Source: Ectobacillus ponti
Lineage (GTDB): Bacteria > Bacillota > Bacilli > Bacillales > Bacillaceae_G
DNA length: 64,000 nucleotides
Direction of reading: 5' to 3'
Assembly: GCF_024294785.1 (NCBI RefSeq)
Contig: NZ_JANCLT010000003.1
Coordinates: 329,135 to 393,134, forward strand
Every line of letters starts with the position of its first letter. Position 1 is the stretch's first letter. The notes below the pieces were generated by a model, which worked only from the letters and a program-made list of their open reading frames with translations, was not told where the DNA came from and ran no database searches. Shown here piece by piece: positions 18,515 through 28,667 of this stretch. The translations under genes and the position numbers were made by a program.

Positions 18515-18544
18515 AAGGACTCTGCTGCGGCAGAGTCCTTTTTA
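18515..18544 (+). terminator. lutABC terminator
   Basis: AAGGACTCTGC-TGCG-GCAGAGTCCTT followed by TTTTA. Confidence 0.92.
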
Positions 18545-18657
18545 TGTGGCATGATGCGGCTTTCCCCAAGGAGTTGGATAATTTTTTAAATATGTTTTAT
18601 ATTCCTATAATGATATAATTCGTATATAAAATTTTATATTCATGGAGGATGAAATAG

Positions 18658-20397
18658 ATGAAGGGAGTACGCGGTTTGCAGCTTGGAATATTTCGGCGGA
18701 TGAGTGTACGGGCAAAAATTCTATTCATTGTTGCGGTCGGGATTGTATCAACAGTCATCACGGGCGGTACGGGGCTGCTGTTCATGAACGAGATGAAAGC
18801 CAACTCTGTGGAAATGTATCAGGACCGCACCCGGCCGGTGGAATGGCTGAATCAATTGCTGACGAACATCACGGTCGTGAAGGGAGAAACAAATGAACTG
18901 GTGATGCTGAACAGCGAAAGCCGCCAGCAGGAGCTGATTCAGCATATGGACAAGCTGGTGAAGGAAAATGATAAGCTGCTTGCCCAGTATCAGGCAACGA
19001 AGCTGGACGAGTTCGAGCAGAACCGGGTGGCGCTTCTTCCTGAGGCATTAAAGCGCTACCGCGAATCGCGCGCACAGGCTGTGCAGATGACGCTGGAAGG
19101 GCGCAAGGATGCTGCCGTGAACCACATGGAGGGCTACGTAACACCGTATTACAATTCCGTGGCGACACTTGTTCAGGCGCTGGCTGATTACAATACAAAG
19201 AAGGCGGAAGAGCTGAGCAAGCAGAATGTGGAGCAGGCCGGATCGGCTTCCACCTACATGATAATAGGCGCTGTTGCGGCTGCATTGGTCAGCCTGTTGG
19301 TCGGACTGCTGGTCGTCCGCATGATTGTCAAGCCGCTGTCAGGCTTGCAGACGCTGATGCATAAGGCGGAGCAGGGAGATTTAACGGTGGAAGGAACCTA
19401 TGCTGCCGGGGATGAAATTGGGGCATTGACACATTCCTTTAATGCCATGCTTTCCGCTTTCCGCACACTTGTGCAGCAGCTTTCAGAAGTGTCCTATACA
19501 CTGTTGAACAGCGCAGAAGGCCTGGCGTCTTCGGCAGAGCAAAACCGTGTTACAACAAATGAAGTGACGCGTCGTATCCAGCAAATCTCGGTGTCCACCG
19601 AAACACAGCTGGCGCAGATGCAGGAAACCACAACGGCAGTTGCCGAAATGGCCACCGGCGTCGCTGCTATTACAGACCGGACAGCGGCGGTCGGCGCAGC
19701 ATCCGAGCAGGCATCGAGACAAACAAATGCCGGCAACCAGTATGTGCGCCAGGTGGTGTCGCAAATGGAGCATATTAACGAAAGCGTGCAGGGCTCTTCT
19801 GCGGCAGTGGAGCAAATGCGCAGCCGCTCCACGAGCATCGGCGGAATTGTAAAAACAATCACTGATATTGCGTCCCAAACCAATATGCTTGCCTTGAATG
19901 CCAGCATTGAGGCGGCGCGCGCCGGGGAAAGCGGCCGCGGCTTCGCGGTAGTGGCGGACGAGGTGCGCAAGCTGGCGGAGGGTACAGCTGCGGCTGCCCG
20001 GGAGATTGCTGAATTGGTCGCCCTCATTCAACAGGAGTCCGGCGATTCCTCCAAGGCCATGCAGGTTATGACAGGCGAAGTACAGCAGGGCATTGGAGAG
20101 GTCGAGCGAATTGGAACGATCTTTGCAGAGATTCTGCAGGCGGTCACTGATGTGGCCGAGCAAATACAAGAGGTATCCAGCACCTCCGGCCAATTGGCAG
20201 CCGGCAGCGAGGAAGTGGCTGCTTCCGCACAAGAGGTGGCTTCCATCTCTGAGCACACAGCTGAGGTCATCCAGGGAATTGCGGCTGCTTCAGAAGAACA
20301 GCTGGCCTCTGTGGAGGACATCGTCGAGTCTGCTCAGCACTTGCGGAGCTTGGCGGAAAAGCTGCAGGGCGATGTAGAAAAGTTCAAAATTGGCTAA
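18658..20397 (+). CDS. methyl-accepting chemotaxis protein
   Basis: A 579-aa transmembrane chemoreceptor that controls CheA. TM1 is at ~20-45, a four-helix-bundle-type ligand domain at ~46-195 (few predicted loops, many Gln/Glu/Lys), TM2 at ~198-222, HAMP at ~223-275, and a long signalling coiled coil to ~570. The hairpin tip reads [20 protein letters not shown]...[24 protein letters not shown], the invariant CheA/CheW contact. GGAGG lies 9 nt before the ATG. It stands alone between terminators; the ligand is unknown. Confidence 0.95.
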   Translation: MKGVRGLQLGIFRRMSVRAKILFIVAVGIVSTVITGGTGLLFMNEMKANSVEMYQDRTRPVEWLNQLLTNITVVKGETNELVMLNSESRQQELIQHMDKLVKENDKLLAQYQATKLDEFEQNRVALLPEALKRYRESRAQAVQMTLEGRKDAAVNHMEGYVTPYYNSVATLVQALADYNTKKAEELSKQNVEQAGSASTYMIIGAVAAALVSLLVGLLVVRMIVKPLSGLQTLMHKAEQGDLTVEGTYAAGDEIGALTHSFNAMLSAFRTLVQQLSEVSYTLLNSAEGLASSAEQNRVTTNEVTRRIQQISVSTETQLAQMQETTTAVAEMATGVAAITDRTAAVGAASEQASRQTNAGNQYVRQVVSQMEHINESVQGSSAAVEQMRSRSTSIGGIVKTITDIASQTNMLALNASIEAARAGESGRGFAVVADEVRKLAEGTAAAAREIAELVALIQQESGDSSKAMQVMTGEVQQGIGEVERIGTIFAEILQAVTDVAEQIQEVSSTSGQLAAGSEEVAASAQEVASISEHTAEVIQGIAAASEEQLASVEDIVESAQHLRSLAEKLQGDVEKFKIG

Positions 20398-20402
20398 AGG
20401 AT

Positions 20403-20432
20403 CAGGAGCGCCCGTGCAGGGGCTCCTTTTTC
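20403..20432 (+). terminator. chemoreceptor gene terminator
   Basis: AGGAGC...GCTCCT stem with an inner CCC-GTGCA-GGG helix (one-base bulge), then TTTTT. Confidence 0.75.
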
Positions 20433-20581
20433 GTTGCGGGGGCGGCTCTTATCATTCCTTTATTTGCTAATTGAAATATTGTGTCTAAAAGGAGCGACAA
20501 GAGAGAGGAACTTTTTTATAATAGAATAAGATTATTTTTATTTATGGATAATAATTTATTTATATAAAGGGGTGTTATATC

Positions 20582-21436
20582 TTGCGCTTGGCCATCGTTG
20601 GAATATGTATGCTGCTTTGCTTATCAGGCTGCAGTACCGAGGCAGCCAGAAAGCAGCAGGCACAGGACTTGTACAAGGCGATTTACGCAGGCGATGCGAA
20701 GAAGGCTGCATCCATTGCCGGTAAAGAGGATGTGGCAGAGCTGCCGGTGCTGGAGAAAACACCGCCGCAGCTGTTGGCGGCGAAAGTGGGCCAGACAGCC
20801 ATCGTGAAGAACCTGGTGTCAAACGGGGCAGATGCCAAGGCTGCGGATGCGGAAGGAACCACCATTCTTCATGCGGCCGCAGCGAATGGCGACACAGCAC
20901 TGGCTGATTATATGCTGCAGAAGAAGGCGAATGTCAATGTGAAGACAAAGGAAGGCTGGACGCCGCTCATGCGCGCCATGACGCCGACCTCGAGCGTGCC
21001 GGACCGTACAAAAGCAGTGGAGTGGCTGCTGCAGCACGGGGCAGATGCCAACATGGCAACCAAAACGGGCTGGACGCCGCTGCATGAGGCTGTCTATCAG
21101 AACCAGACAGGCGCAGTCAAACTGCTGCTGCCCAAGTCCAAGCGAATTGACAGCCGGGACGCAGATGGGACAACTCCGCTGATGATTGCTGTCCGTGGCG
21201 GCAATCTGGAGCTGGTGCAGCTGCTGATCCAGGCAGGGAGCGATGTAAATGTGCAGGACCGCCGCGGCTGTACCGCTCTTTACTATGCGGTTTCATATGA
21301 ACTGAAGCCGATTGTGGCTGATCTGCTTGCGCATGGCGCCAAACAGGATATTTCCGCGAAGGATGGGGAAACACCTGCGGATTTGGCAAAAGCACGCGGC
21401 AATGCAGCTCTGCTGCAGCTGCTACAAACGAAATGA
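20582..21436 (+). CDS. ankyrin-repeat lipoprotein
   Basis: Starts with TTG, 8 nt after AAAGGGG. The 284-aa product has a lipoprotein signal ending CLSGC (residue ~17), then a helical lead and about six ankyrin repeats. Clear units are GTTILHAAAANGDTALADYML, GWTPLHEAVYQNQTGAVKLLL, GTTPLMIAVRGGNLELVQLL and GCTALYYAVSYELKPIVADLL. It should be tethered to the outer face of the membrane as a protein-binding scaffold. It ends 10 bp before the large adhesin-like gene and probably shares its transcript, so a role in surface assembly is plausible but unproven. Confidence 0.85.
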   Translation: MRLAIVGICMLLCLSGCSTEAARKQQAQDLYKAIYAGDAKKAASIAGKEDVAELPVLEKTPPQLLAAKVGQTAIVKNLVSNGADAKAADAEGTTILHAAAANGDTALADYMLQKKANVNVKTKEGWTPLMRAMTPTSSVPDRTKAVEWLLQHGADANMATKTGWTPLHEAVYQNQTGAVKLLLPKSKRIDSRDADGTTPLMIAVRGGNLELVQLLIQAGSDVNVQDRRGCTALYYAVSYELKPIVADLLAHGAKQDISAKDGETPADLAKARGNAALLQLLQTK

Positions 21437-21446
21437 GGGTGAGAAC

Positions 21447-24400
21447 ATGAGGAAATATACAGGAATCATCGCGGCATTGCTTTTGCTCTTCTCTCTCTTG
21501 ATGCCGCCAGGCGGCATGGCAGGGGCAGAGACAGTGCCGAAGCTCCGTATTCTGGAAATTAACGATACAGGGGCTGCGTCCACGCTGTCCGGCGTGCTCG
21601 ACAGCACAAAATATGAAATTACAGTTATGCCCATCAAGCTGTTCAACGCGTCGCGGGAAGAGCTGGACGGCCGCTACGACGCCATTTACTTTGCCGCGGG
21701 GCAGTATGCGACCGCCGTGCCGACGCTGGACCCAAACCCGTATTCCAGCGACCCGAACAAAATTAACACAAGCCTCAACCGGGTGGCGGAAAATAAAACA
21801 CAGACAAAGATGAACGACCTGACACCTCTGAAGGCGGATCAAATCCGCAAGTATTATATTGAGAAGGGGCTGCCGGTGATTGTGAATGAGGCGGTGCTGC
21901 AGCAGGCGGACAATAATCTGCTGACGCCGGACCGGAAGAGTGTGGCGAAGCGCTTCTTCAGCGCGTATAAGACAACGCCGAATCCGAATGTCGTCTTCAT
22001 TAAGAGCGCATCGGCCTTTCCGGCGCTGTCGCTGCAGCGCCCCCGTCTTATCATGAAAAGCAAGCCTGTCAGCTATGAGGATAACCACACGGACTATTAT
22101 AAGCCGGGAGACTATTTGTCCTTTGCCTTCTCGCTTGCTTCGGGGAATGCCTTGTCCACCACTGCCAACCTGTACATGGATACAAACTTTAACGGCGCCT
22201 TCGAGCCGGCGGAGCGGATTGCTTCTTACCCATTGAGCACGCTGAAGCCGGACAGCGGCGTGTACAGCATGTCCTACCAGATGCCCCGGGGCTTTTCCAG
22301 CACCGTGACATGGAAGCTGGAGCTGTCCAATAATAAGGACCAGAAGGATTATGAAACCGGCGTGTTCCGTTTTAAGGATCAGCCCGTGAATATACGCGTG
22401 CTGCAGGTAACATCAGATAAAAACTATACCGGCAGCCTGTTGAAGACCTTGAATACCATCATCACAAACGGCGGAAATACCATCCGCAATGATGATTACA
22501 ATATCTCCATTGACGTGACAGATATGGACACCTTCAATGGCTGCATCACGGCAGGGAAGGCCTGCTATAAGGACTTAAGTACCGGCGCTTACAATATGGT
22601 CATGTTCGGCTTTCAGGATGAATACGGCGCCCTCACGGCAGGGAAGCTTGTCAATCCCGATGCCATTGCGGCTGTGCGCCGGTTCGTGCAGACCGGGCAA
22701 AGCGTCTTTTTGACGCACGATACGCTGTACAGACCGTATCAGCCGAACAAGGCGCCGTACGCGCAGGATACGAATGTTTGGTTCACGATGCTCGGGGAAT
22801 ACGCCGGACAGACGTACCCGCTGCCGGTCATGGGCGACTACAGCACCGCGGCTGCCGGTGATAAGCAAAAGCGGCCCGGCATGTATTTCCTGGAGACGAA
22901 CATCGGCCGGTTCGCCAGGGTGCCTGTCACGAACACGAAGCGGATCAACAAGGGGCTCATTACCTTGTATCCGTATACGCTCGGCAGCAATGTATCTGTT
23001 GCGACGACACACTCGCAATACTTTGCGCTTGACTTGAACGATCCGGCTGTCACGCCTTGGTATAACCTGGAGGGCGGAGCAAGCCTTGACAGCAACGACA
23101 GCTACAATCATTACTATATTTACTCGCGGAAAAATGTAACGTACACCGGAGCGGGCCACACGAACACGACTTTCACGGCGCAGGAGCAGCAGCTCTTCGT
23201 CAATACGATGTTCACCGCCTTTGTCGGGGCAAACCATGCGCCTCTCATCACGGTGTACGCGCCGCAGAATAACGACACAATATCGACGACGCAAAAGGTG
23301 AACGTATCTTTTAAAGTGGAAGACTTGGATGCAAAGGACCGCAATCTGCAGACCAGCGTGTATTTTAACAATCAGCTTGTATACACAAACACCGGTGTCA
23401 CAAGCGGCGAAACCATCAATCAGCTGCTCAGCCACAATATGACGGCAAGCGGCCCGCTGACCGTCCGCATTGAGGCAAGCGACGCGGCCGGCGCCAAGAC
23501 GGTGCAGACCATCGTTCTGAATGTGCAGAAGCCGGCGACAAATCTCGTTGCCACGCGTACGCTTTCCGCCAAGGATATTGTGGCAGTGAACACGCCTGTG
23601 ACTGTCCGTTACGATGTAAAGCCGCTGGCCATTCAGTCGCTGCGCCCGCTTGTGCTTTCGCAGGCCACAGCGGATTTGCTGAAGCAGCTGAAAACTACGA
23701 CTGTGGGCTATAGTTCGTTTGCCGCGCCGAATGTAGGCTTCCTGCAATTTGGCAATTCTCCGGACCAGGATATCCAAACGGGCTATCCGCAGCCTGTTTC
23801 CGGCGCGGATGTTCCGGCCATGAACTGGGCAAGCGGCATGGACGTGTATATAAAAAGCCTGCAAAGCTATGTAAACGCCAAGGGCTCCGTGGAAATGACA
23901 GTTCCCGTTGTCAGTTCCATCAATACGGCGCAAACCCCTGTGGCTCCGTCATCCTTTGCCAAGCTGCGCTTTGATGCCGTGCCGGGTACAAGCAACGTGA
24001 AGGTTACGTACCTCGGCCTTGCAGAGGACAGCTTCACGCCAATCACAAGCACGAAATTTGAAGAGGTGTTCCCGCCGCAGATGGATGTGCAGATTCCGGC
24101 TGCCTGGAGCAATGTTCTTTCCAAGAGCGGAGACCTCGCGTCCGGCTATAAGGTGACAGGGGACTTTGGCGCGATCCAAAAAGGAGCAAGCGGCTATCCG
24201 CTTCCGGACATCAAGTTCGAGCTGCAGGTGATACCGCTTCAGAAGGGCCAGTACACCTTCGGCCAATCACAGCTGCAATACACGGACAGCACAACCAATA
24301 AGGTGAAATTCGAGGATATCTCTCTGACGGCGAAGAATCCGCTTGCCGGGGTTGACGCGCAGGATGTCATGTCGCTGAATACCGCGAGCACACCGCAGAA

Positions 24401-25472
24401 GATTCTGCTTGGGTTCAAGCCGGCAACCGCTATGGATGAGGGCATTATCCAGTCCATTGCATGGAGCGATGAAAGCAAGAACGGCGTGATCTCAGTTGAC
24501 GGAGATGGTGTCGTGACACCGCTGAAGCAAGGAAAAGCAACGGTGAAGGTGAAGGTGACCGACATTTTTGGCAATGTGAAGGAGGACACCACAACTGTGC
24601 TTGTCCGCATTCCGGTGCTGAGCATCTCTGCTCTTTCCGAGGTGACCTTGAATGTCGGCGATACGGCATCGCTTGGTATTACAGTCAACCCGCCGGAAGC
24701 GCGGGATACACTGGAGTGGACCGTGGACAAGCTGGAGACCATTTCCTTTAACCGCGACAGCGGAACTGTGACAGGGCTGCGTGCGGGCACGGTCATCGTC
24801 ACCTTGATTGGGTATGATGCATCCGGCCAGCCGGTGCAAAAGCAGGTGAAGGTGACAGTCAAGAATATGGTGAGAAGCATTGCACTGAATCCGCCGGCGC
24901 TCGACCTCACTGAAGGGGAATCCTATGTGTACGGCCGGTCCGCAGTTGTCGTCCTGCCGGAGGATACCGCAGGGGCGCCTTTGCTTTGGACCTCTGATGC
25001 CGGCGCGTACGTATCGGCATCGGGCAACAGCAGCGGCGGCACCATCGCGGCTTTGAAAAGCACAAACGGCAGCTATGTGCAGGTGCGGGTGACGGCGCAG
25101 GACGGCAGCGGTGTACAGGGCATCATCAAGGTGCTCGTGAAGCCGCGCTATGTACCGCTCGATGGCTTCTATTTCTCGCCGGGCACGATGACAGTTGAGA
25201 AGGGAAGCCAGGTGGATTTGTCGAAGCTGTTGGTTTTCACACCGGCAAATGCCACGAATAAAAAGGTCATATGGTCGCAAAGCAGTGATACCCGCTTTGT
25301 TGCCGTCAACACGTCCACAGGCGTCATGACCGCGGCAGCCAAGGGCTATGCGACCATTACCGCCACTGCCGCAGACGGAAATAAGAAGGCGACGATTACC
25401 ATCCAGGTGGTCGAACCGGGTACCGGCACAACCAACCCGGCTGTCCGGGACACCCCGTTGTTCCGCTGGTAA
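21447..25472 (+). CDS. large secreted adhesin-like protein with DUF5057-type and Ig-like (Big_2) domains
   Basis: The start at 21447 has GAGGGTGAG upstream and gives a signal peptide (residues ~1-27, ending GMAGA). The 1341-aa protein begins with a long region (~30-620) opening KLRILEINDTG, which resembles DUF5057 proteins of Bacillus surfaces (from memory). A Cadherin/Ig-like module lies at ~625-720. At least three Big_2-type repeats are at ~985-1070, 1070-1155 and 1240-1330, with GVVTPLKQGKATVKVKV, SGTVTGLRAGTVIVTLIGYD and TGVMTAAAKGYATITATA. There is no LPXTG signal or C-terminal anchor, so it is secreted or held non-covalently. It converges on the minor pilin operon, suggesting a pilus-linked adhesin. 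Confidence 0.8.
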   Translation: MRKYTGIIAALLLLFSLLMPPGGMAGAETVPKLRILEINDTGAASTLSGVLDSTKYEITVMPIKLFNASREELDGRYDAIYFAAGQYATAVPTLDPNPYSSDPNKINTSLNRVAENKTQTKMNDLTPLKADQIRKYYIEKGLPVIVNEAVLQQADNNLLTPDRKSVAKRFFSAYKTTPNPNVVFIKSASAFPALSLQRPRLIMKSKPVSYEDNHTDYYKPGDYLSFAFSLASGNALSTTANLYMDTNFNGAFEPAERIASYPLSTLKPDSGVYSMSYQMPRGFSSTVTWKLELSNNKDQKDYETGVFRFKDQPVNIRVLQVTSDKNYTGSLLKTLNTIITNGGNTIRNDDYNISIDVTDMDTFNGCITAGKACYKDLSTGAYNMVMFGFQDEYGALTAGKLVNPDAIAAVRRFVQTGQSVFLTHDTLYRPYQPNKAPYAQDTNVWFTMLGEYAGQTYPLPVMGDYSTAAAGDKQKRPGMYFLETNIGRFARVPVTNTKRINKGLITLYPYTLGSNVSVATTHSQYFALDLNDPAVTPWYNLEGGASLDSNDSYNHYYIYSRKNVTYTGAGHTNTTFTAQEQQLFVNTMFTAFVGANHAPLITVYAPQNNDTISTTQKVNVSFKVEDLDAKDRNLQTSVYFNNQLVYTNTGVTSGETINQLLSHNMTASGPLTVRIEASDAAGAKTVQTIVLNVQKPATNLVATRTLSAKDIVAVNTPVTVRYDVKPLAIQSLRPLVLSQATADLLKQLKTTTVGYSSFAAPNVGFLQFGNSPDQDIQTGYPQPVSGADVPAMNWASGMDVYIKSLQSYVNAKGSVEMTVPVVSSINTAQTPVAPSSFAKLRFDAVPGTSNVKVTYLGLAEDSFTPITSTKFEEVFPPQMDVQIPAAWSNVLSKSGDLASGYKVTGDFGAIQKGASGYPLPDIKFELQVIPLQKGQYTFGQSQLQYTDSTTNKVKFEDISLTAKNPLAGVDAQDVMSLNTASTPQKILLGFKPATAMDEGIIQSIAWSDESKNGVISVDGDGVVTPLKQGKATVKVKVTDIFGNVKEDTTTVLVRIPVLSISALSEVTLNVGDTASLGITVNPPEARDTLEWTVDKLETISFNRDSGTVTGLRAGTVIVTLIGYDASGQPVQKQVKVTVKNMVRSIALNPPALDLTEGESYVYGRSAVVVLPEDTAGAPLLWTSDAGAYVSASGNSSGGTIAALKSTNGSYVQVRVTAQDGSGVQGIIKVLVKPRYVPLDGFYFSPGTMTVEKGSQVDLSKLLVFTPANATNKKVIWSQSSDTRFVAVNTSTGVMTAAAKGYATITATAADGNKKATITIQVVEPGTGTTNPAVRDTPLFRW

Positions 25473-25475
25473 CAC

Positions 25476-25509
25476 AAAAGGACGATGCTCACGGAGCATC
25501 GTCCTTTTT
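25476..25509. terminator. bidirectional terminator between adhesin and minor pilin genes
   Basis: AAAAGGACGATGCTC-ACG-GAGCATCGTCCTTTT with a T-run on the plus side. The stop codon of the minus-strand pilin gene (25489-25491) lies inside the stem. Confidence 0.9.
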
Positions 25510-27354
25510 CGTTGTGTCGCCATTTTCAACCACAGAATCATCGATGATGACCTGCAGGGTATTCACACGCGGCAGGGCATCGAGCTGGTCCAGCACAACC
25601 GAGCGGTCATAGGTGACCTGGAGCCGTGAGGATTGTGTCTGCTGCACCTCGCGTGACGCGAGAGTGAGCGGCACATACGGTGTGTTGGCGGAGAAAGAGG
25701 CAGCCGGCTTCTGCACCGCATTTTGCCGGATGGCATTCATGACGAGCTCCTGCTTGGCGAACAAGCCTCCGTGAATGGACAGCAGAGAGGCAACGCCGTA
25801 CAGCTCCGCCCGTCCGTCTGTATACAAATAGGCATCCATGGGTGTAATGGAATTGTCGGCGGCATCAAACTCGTTGATGCGCGTCAACAGTAAATCCCCT
25901 TGTGAAAGCAGGACAAGCTGCTTCCCGTCAAGGCCTGTAATATCAGTGCTGAAAATAGATGCCTTTCCCGTTGTATAGATGGTGGAATCAAACTGCATTT
26001 TGTCCTGCTCATGTCCAAAATCAAAGGCATCCCCATGGATCAGGATATCCCCCATTACGAGGATGTTGCCGGAGACAGCCAAGGGCAGATGGTCATTGTA
26101 AATTTCCAAATTGCCGTCCACCACAAGCCATTGGTGGCTTGCCAGCTTCAAATCCCGGTTCAGGATAAAGGTCGGCCGTGCTGTTGCGTTGCCTGCCACA
26201 TCGGTCAATAGAACAACATTCTTCCCGGCGTATTGCGGCGCGGAAAAATCGAGCTGTACGTCTGCCGGGTTCTGATCCTTCTCAATGAGATACAGAGAAT
26301 GCCCGGCTGCGTTAAAGCCTGCCACACCTGCCTCCGTAACAGGTCCCCCCAGCAGGGAGAACATGCTGTTGACGACGGTGCTGCGGGAAGAGATATCCGC
26401 CTTTGTCAGCTGCAGGTGCCGCCCGTCCAGCTCCAGCTCGTTCAGCTTGTCGGCAAAGGTTGCCGCCAGCTCGACCGGCACAAAGCGATTATAGGCTTTA
26501 TAAATATTTGGCAGCTCCTCCTCCTGTTTGTCCGGAGTATAGAAGGAAGCCAAAAAAGCGGACGGCGATTGAAAGGCCAGCTGATGCTTGGTGAACGTAT
26601 TGACGGCAATGCCCTGCTTGGAAATGCTGTCCTTATAGACAGACAGCTGGCTGTTGACGATGATATCCCCCCTGACCTGCGGATACAGTGTATTCACCGT
26701 TTTATAAGGCGCGCTGTCTGCCCCGTTCAAAGCGGCCGTATCCACATATCTGGCTGCGTTGGCGACAGAGATGTCATCGCCGTATACGTTCCCGGTAATG
26801 GAAGACGCCCCGTTCAGCTGCAGTGTATGCTCAGAGCCGACTGTATACTGCAAGAAGCTTGGCGTCGGAGAAATGTACATGTTTCGTCTCACTGTTTTTG
26901 TAATGGTCGGATGAGCGGCATCCGGATTGCTCACATATACAAGCACAAACTCATAATAGCGGGTAAAGTAGCGGCTTTTATAGTCGCTGTCATCCTCAAG
27001 AAGCGTGCCTGTTTTATCATGAATCTGCAAGGTTTTTCCTGTTGTTTGGCCGCTGCTTGTATAGCGGCTTTGCAAATCCTGCAGCAGCGCCTGCAGCTTC
27101 CCCTCATAGGAGGACGTCTTCAGCATATCCTGCAGGCTGCCTGACTTGGCAATGCTGTCAATGCCGGCTTGAAAATCAGCTGTGACCGCATTCATGTCTT
27201 CCACTGAGCTTTGTGCCGCCGCTGCTTCTGTCCGGCGGCTTTCCGTCCGCTTCGTGCCGCCGATGACGGCTGAGAAAATCGCCAGGCCGAGCACGAGGAA
27301 TACGGTGCTGATCAGCAGAACAAGAATCAGGGTGGACCCTCTTTCGTTCCTCAT
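25489..27354 (-). CDS. PilX/GspK-like minor pilin-type protein
   Basis: The last of three minor pilin genes (~621 aa). Several in-frame starts exist; the ATG at 27354 is 8 nt after AGGAG. The N-terminus is a basic leader MRNERG followed by a hydrophobic helix STLILVLLISTVFLVLGLAIF, as in PilX-type proteins. The usual pilin Glu at mature position 5 is Leu, a trait of tip-located GspK-like pseudopilins. The large soluble domain (~45-620) has many short beta-strand-like repeats and resembles the polymer-like passenger domains of PilX-type proteins in Gram-positives. It likely sits at or near the pilus tip or primes assembly. Confidence 0.75.
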   Translation of the reverse strand: MRNERGSTLILVLLISTVFLVLGLAIFSAVIGGTKRTESRRTEAAAAQSSVEDMNAVTADFQAGIDSIAKSGSLQDMLKTSSYEGKLQALLQDLQSRYTSSGQTTGKTLQIHDKTGTLLEDDSDYKSRYFTRYYEFVLVYVSNPDAAHPTITKTVRRNMYISPTPSFLQYTVGSEHTLQLNGASSITGNVYGDDISVANAARYVDTAALNGADSAPYKTVNTLYPQVRGDIIVNSQLSVYKDSISKQGIAVNTFTKHQLAFQSPSAFLASFYTPDKQEEELPNIYKAYNRFVPVELAATFADKLNELELDGRHLQLTKADISSRSTVVNSMFSLLGGPVTEAGVAGFNAAGHSLYLIEKDQNPADVQLDFSAPQYAGKNVVLLTDVAGNATARPTFILNRDLKLASHQWLVVDGNLEIYNDHLPLAVSGNILVMGDILIHGDAFDFGHEQDKMQFDSTIYTTGKASIFSTDITGLDGKQLVLLSQGDLLLTRINEFDAADNSITPMDAYLYTDGRAELYGVASLLSIHGGLFAKQELVMNAIRQNAVQKPAASFSANTPYVPLTLASREVQQTQSSRLQVTYDRSVVLDQLDALPRVNTLQVIIDDSVVENGDTTKKDDAP

Positions 27355-27365
27355 CATTATCACTC

Positions 27366-27962
27366 CTAAAATCCAATCTCGCTTTTAATGGCCAGCGGCT
27401 TTGTCCCGCTGTTTTGAAATACGAGAGTCAGGCGCACTATTCCGTTTTTGCAGACGGATGAGGAAGCGCCATTGTCTGTAAAAATGGTTTGCTTTCTGGT
27501 GCAGGCCATCTGCAGCGAAGATCCGGACAGCAGGGAAGCCCCGCTGTCGCTTTGAAAGGACAGCACCTCCGGACCTTTGTTTCCCTGCTTTTCGAGAATC
27601 ATTTTCCCATCCTTTATATACAGCTTGGCCGCAGGAGTGTTTGTATCCGTATAGGTGTACGAGACGTCATCCTTGCGGAAGCTCCTTTGGCGCCGGCTGT
27701 AAAAGGAAAGAGCCTGCGATGCCGGGTCATACTGCACATCGTCATAATCGGCAGAGTACAGCTCCCCCATAAGGCGGGCGACCATATAATCCGCTTCATC
27801 ACGAAGCTGCCCCTCTGTCTGAATCTTGTTATATGTCCGCAGGCCCGCAGCAAATACACTGTACAGAATACCGCTGATGACAACAGTGAGAACAAGTGCG
27901 GCCAGCACCTCAACCAAAGTAACCCCGCGTTCATTCCGCCGGATATCAGCGAAGCGACTCAT
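27366..27962 (-). CDS. PilW-like minor prepilin
   Basis: A 198-aa prepilin. The ATG at 27962 follows GGGAGGTG. The type III leader and cleavage site read RRNERG|VTLVEVLAAL, with Glu5 present, then a ~20-residue hydrophobic helix and a globular domain with a YYS-like aromatic region. Two Cys near residues 147 and 162 could form a disulfide, as in minor pilins. It overlaps the upstream pilin gene by 17 bp and ends 11 bp before the PilX-like start, so the three are one operon. Confidence 0.85.
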   Translation of the reverse strand: MSRFADIRRNERGVTLVEVLAALVLTVVISGILYSVFAAGLRTYNKIQTEGQLRDEADYMVARLMGELYSADYDDVQYDPASQALSFYSRRQRSFRKDDVSYTYTDTNTPAAKLYIKDGKMILEKQGNKGPEVLSFQSDSGASLLSGSSLQMACTRKQTIFTDNGASSSVCKNGIVRLTLVFQNSGTKPLAIKSEIGF

Positions 27963-28578
27963 GAGCGACACCTCCCTTCAGCAGGACGCCGGGCTGCTTG
28001 TCATCGAGGTTCAGGTCTACATAGGCAAGAACCTCCAATGTCGGTTGGGCGGACTGGACCGGCGCATGCTCCATGGAAGCGAGCTGCTTTGCCAGCTCTC
28101 CCGTGTCTGTTTTGGAATGTATGCTTCGTATGGATTGCAGCACCTGCTGCGAAGCGGTGGCTGTCCAATCCAGGGGCATGAAGAACAGCAGCACCTGTTT
28201 GTTTTTATACATGGTATTGTTAATCGTCGGCTCCAGCAGCTTCGTACAGCTGTCTGCATTCGGGAACAACGGAGATGTCACGCTTTTTCCATCCAGCAGC
28301 ACGGTCTGCTGCGCGGTGCAGCTTTCTGCGCCGCTCAATACTGCCGGCCGTCCTCCGGCTGCGTCGCGGTAGCCTGTCAGGAGGTCATAATCCTGCTTGT
28401 TCATATACTGAAGCGCGCCGCGGGCCAAATTGATGGCAACTGTCTTCAATTGGCTTGCCTTGGTGAAGGACAGCGCCTTTGGAAAAATGGAAAGCATACC
28501 GAGTGCAAGAACCGCCAGAATGGTAACGGATGCCAAAACTTCCACCAAAGTCATCCCGCTTTCTTTGCTGTTTTTCAT
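27946..28578 (-). CDS. PilV-like minor prepilin
   Basis: A 210-aa prepilin, first gene of the minor pilin operon. It has a short basic leader MKNSKESG and cleavage site G|MTLVEVLASV with Glu5, a hydrophobic helix to ~30, and then a globular domain with two Cys (~86 and ~110). GGAGGGCAGCT precedes the ATG. It is divergent from the main pilus operon across about 90 bp, so the two probably share a control region. Confidence 0.85.
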   Translation of the reverse strand: MKNSKESGMTLVEVLASVTILAVLALGMLSIFPKALSFTKASQLKTVAINLARGALQYMNKQDYDLLTGYRDAAGGRPAVLSGAESCTAQQTVLLDGKSVTSPLFPNADSCTKLLEPTINNTMYKNKQVLLFFMPLDWTATASQQVLQSIRSIHSKTDTGELAKQLASMEHAPVQSAQPTLEVLAYVDLNLDDKQPGVLLKGGVAHESLR

Positions 28579-28667
28579 AGCTGCCCTCCTTTCTAAAATT
28601 CTATTAATATAATATAATGATCCAATAAGAGTATACTACAAATCATGTGAATAGAAGAGGTGGCAGT

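Noticed and set aside
22575-23933. 452-aa open frame on the minus strand
   Set aside because: Antisense to the adhesin-like gene, Arg/His-rich shadow.
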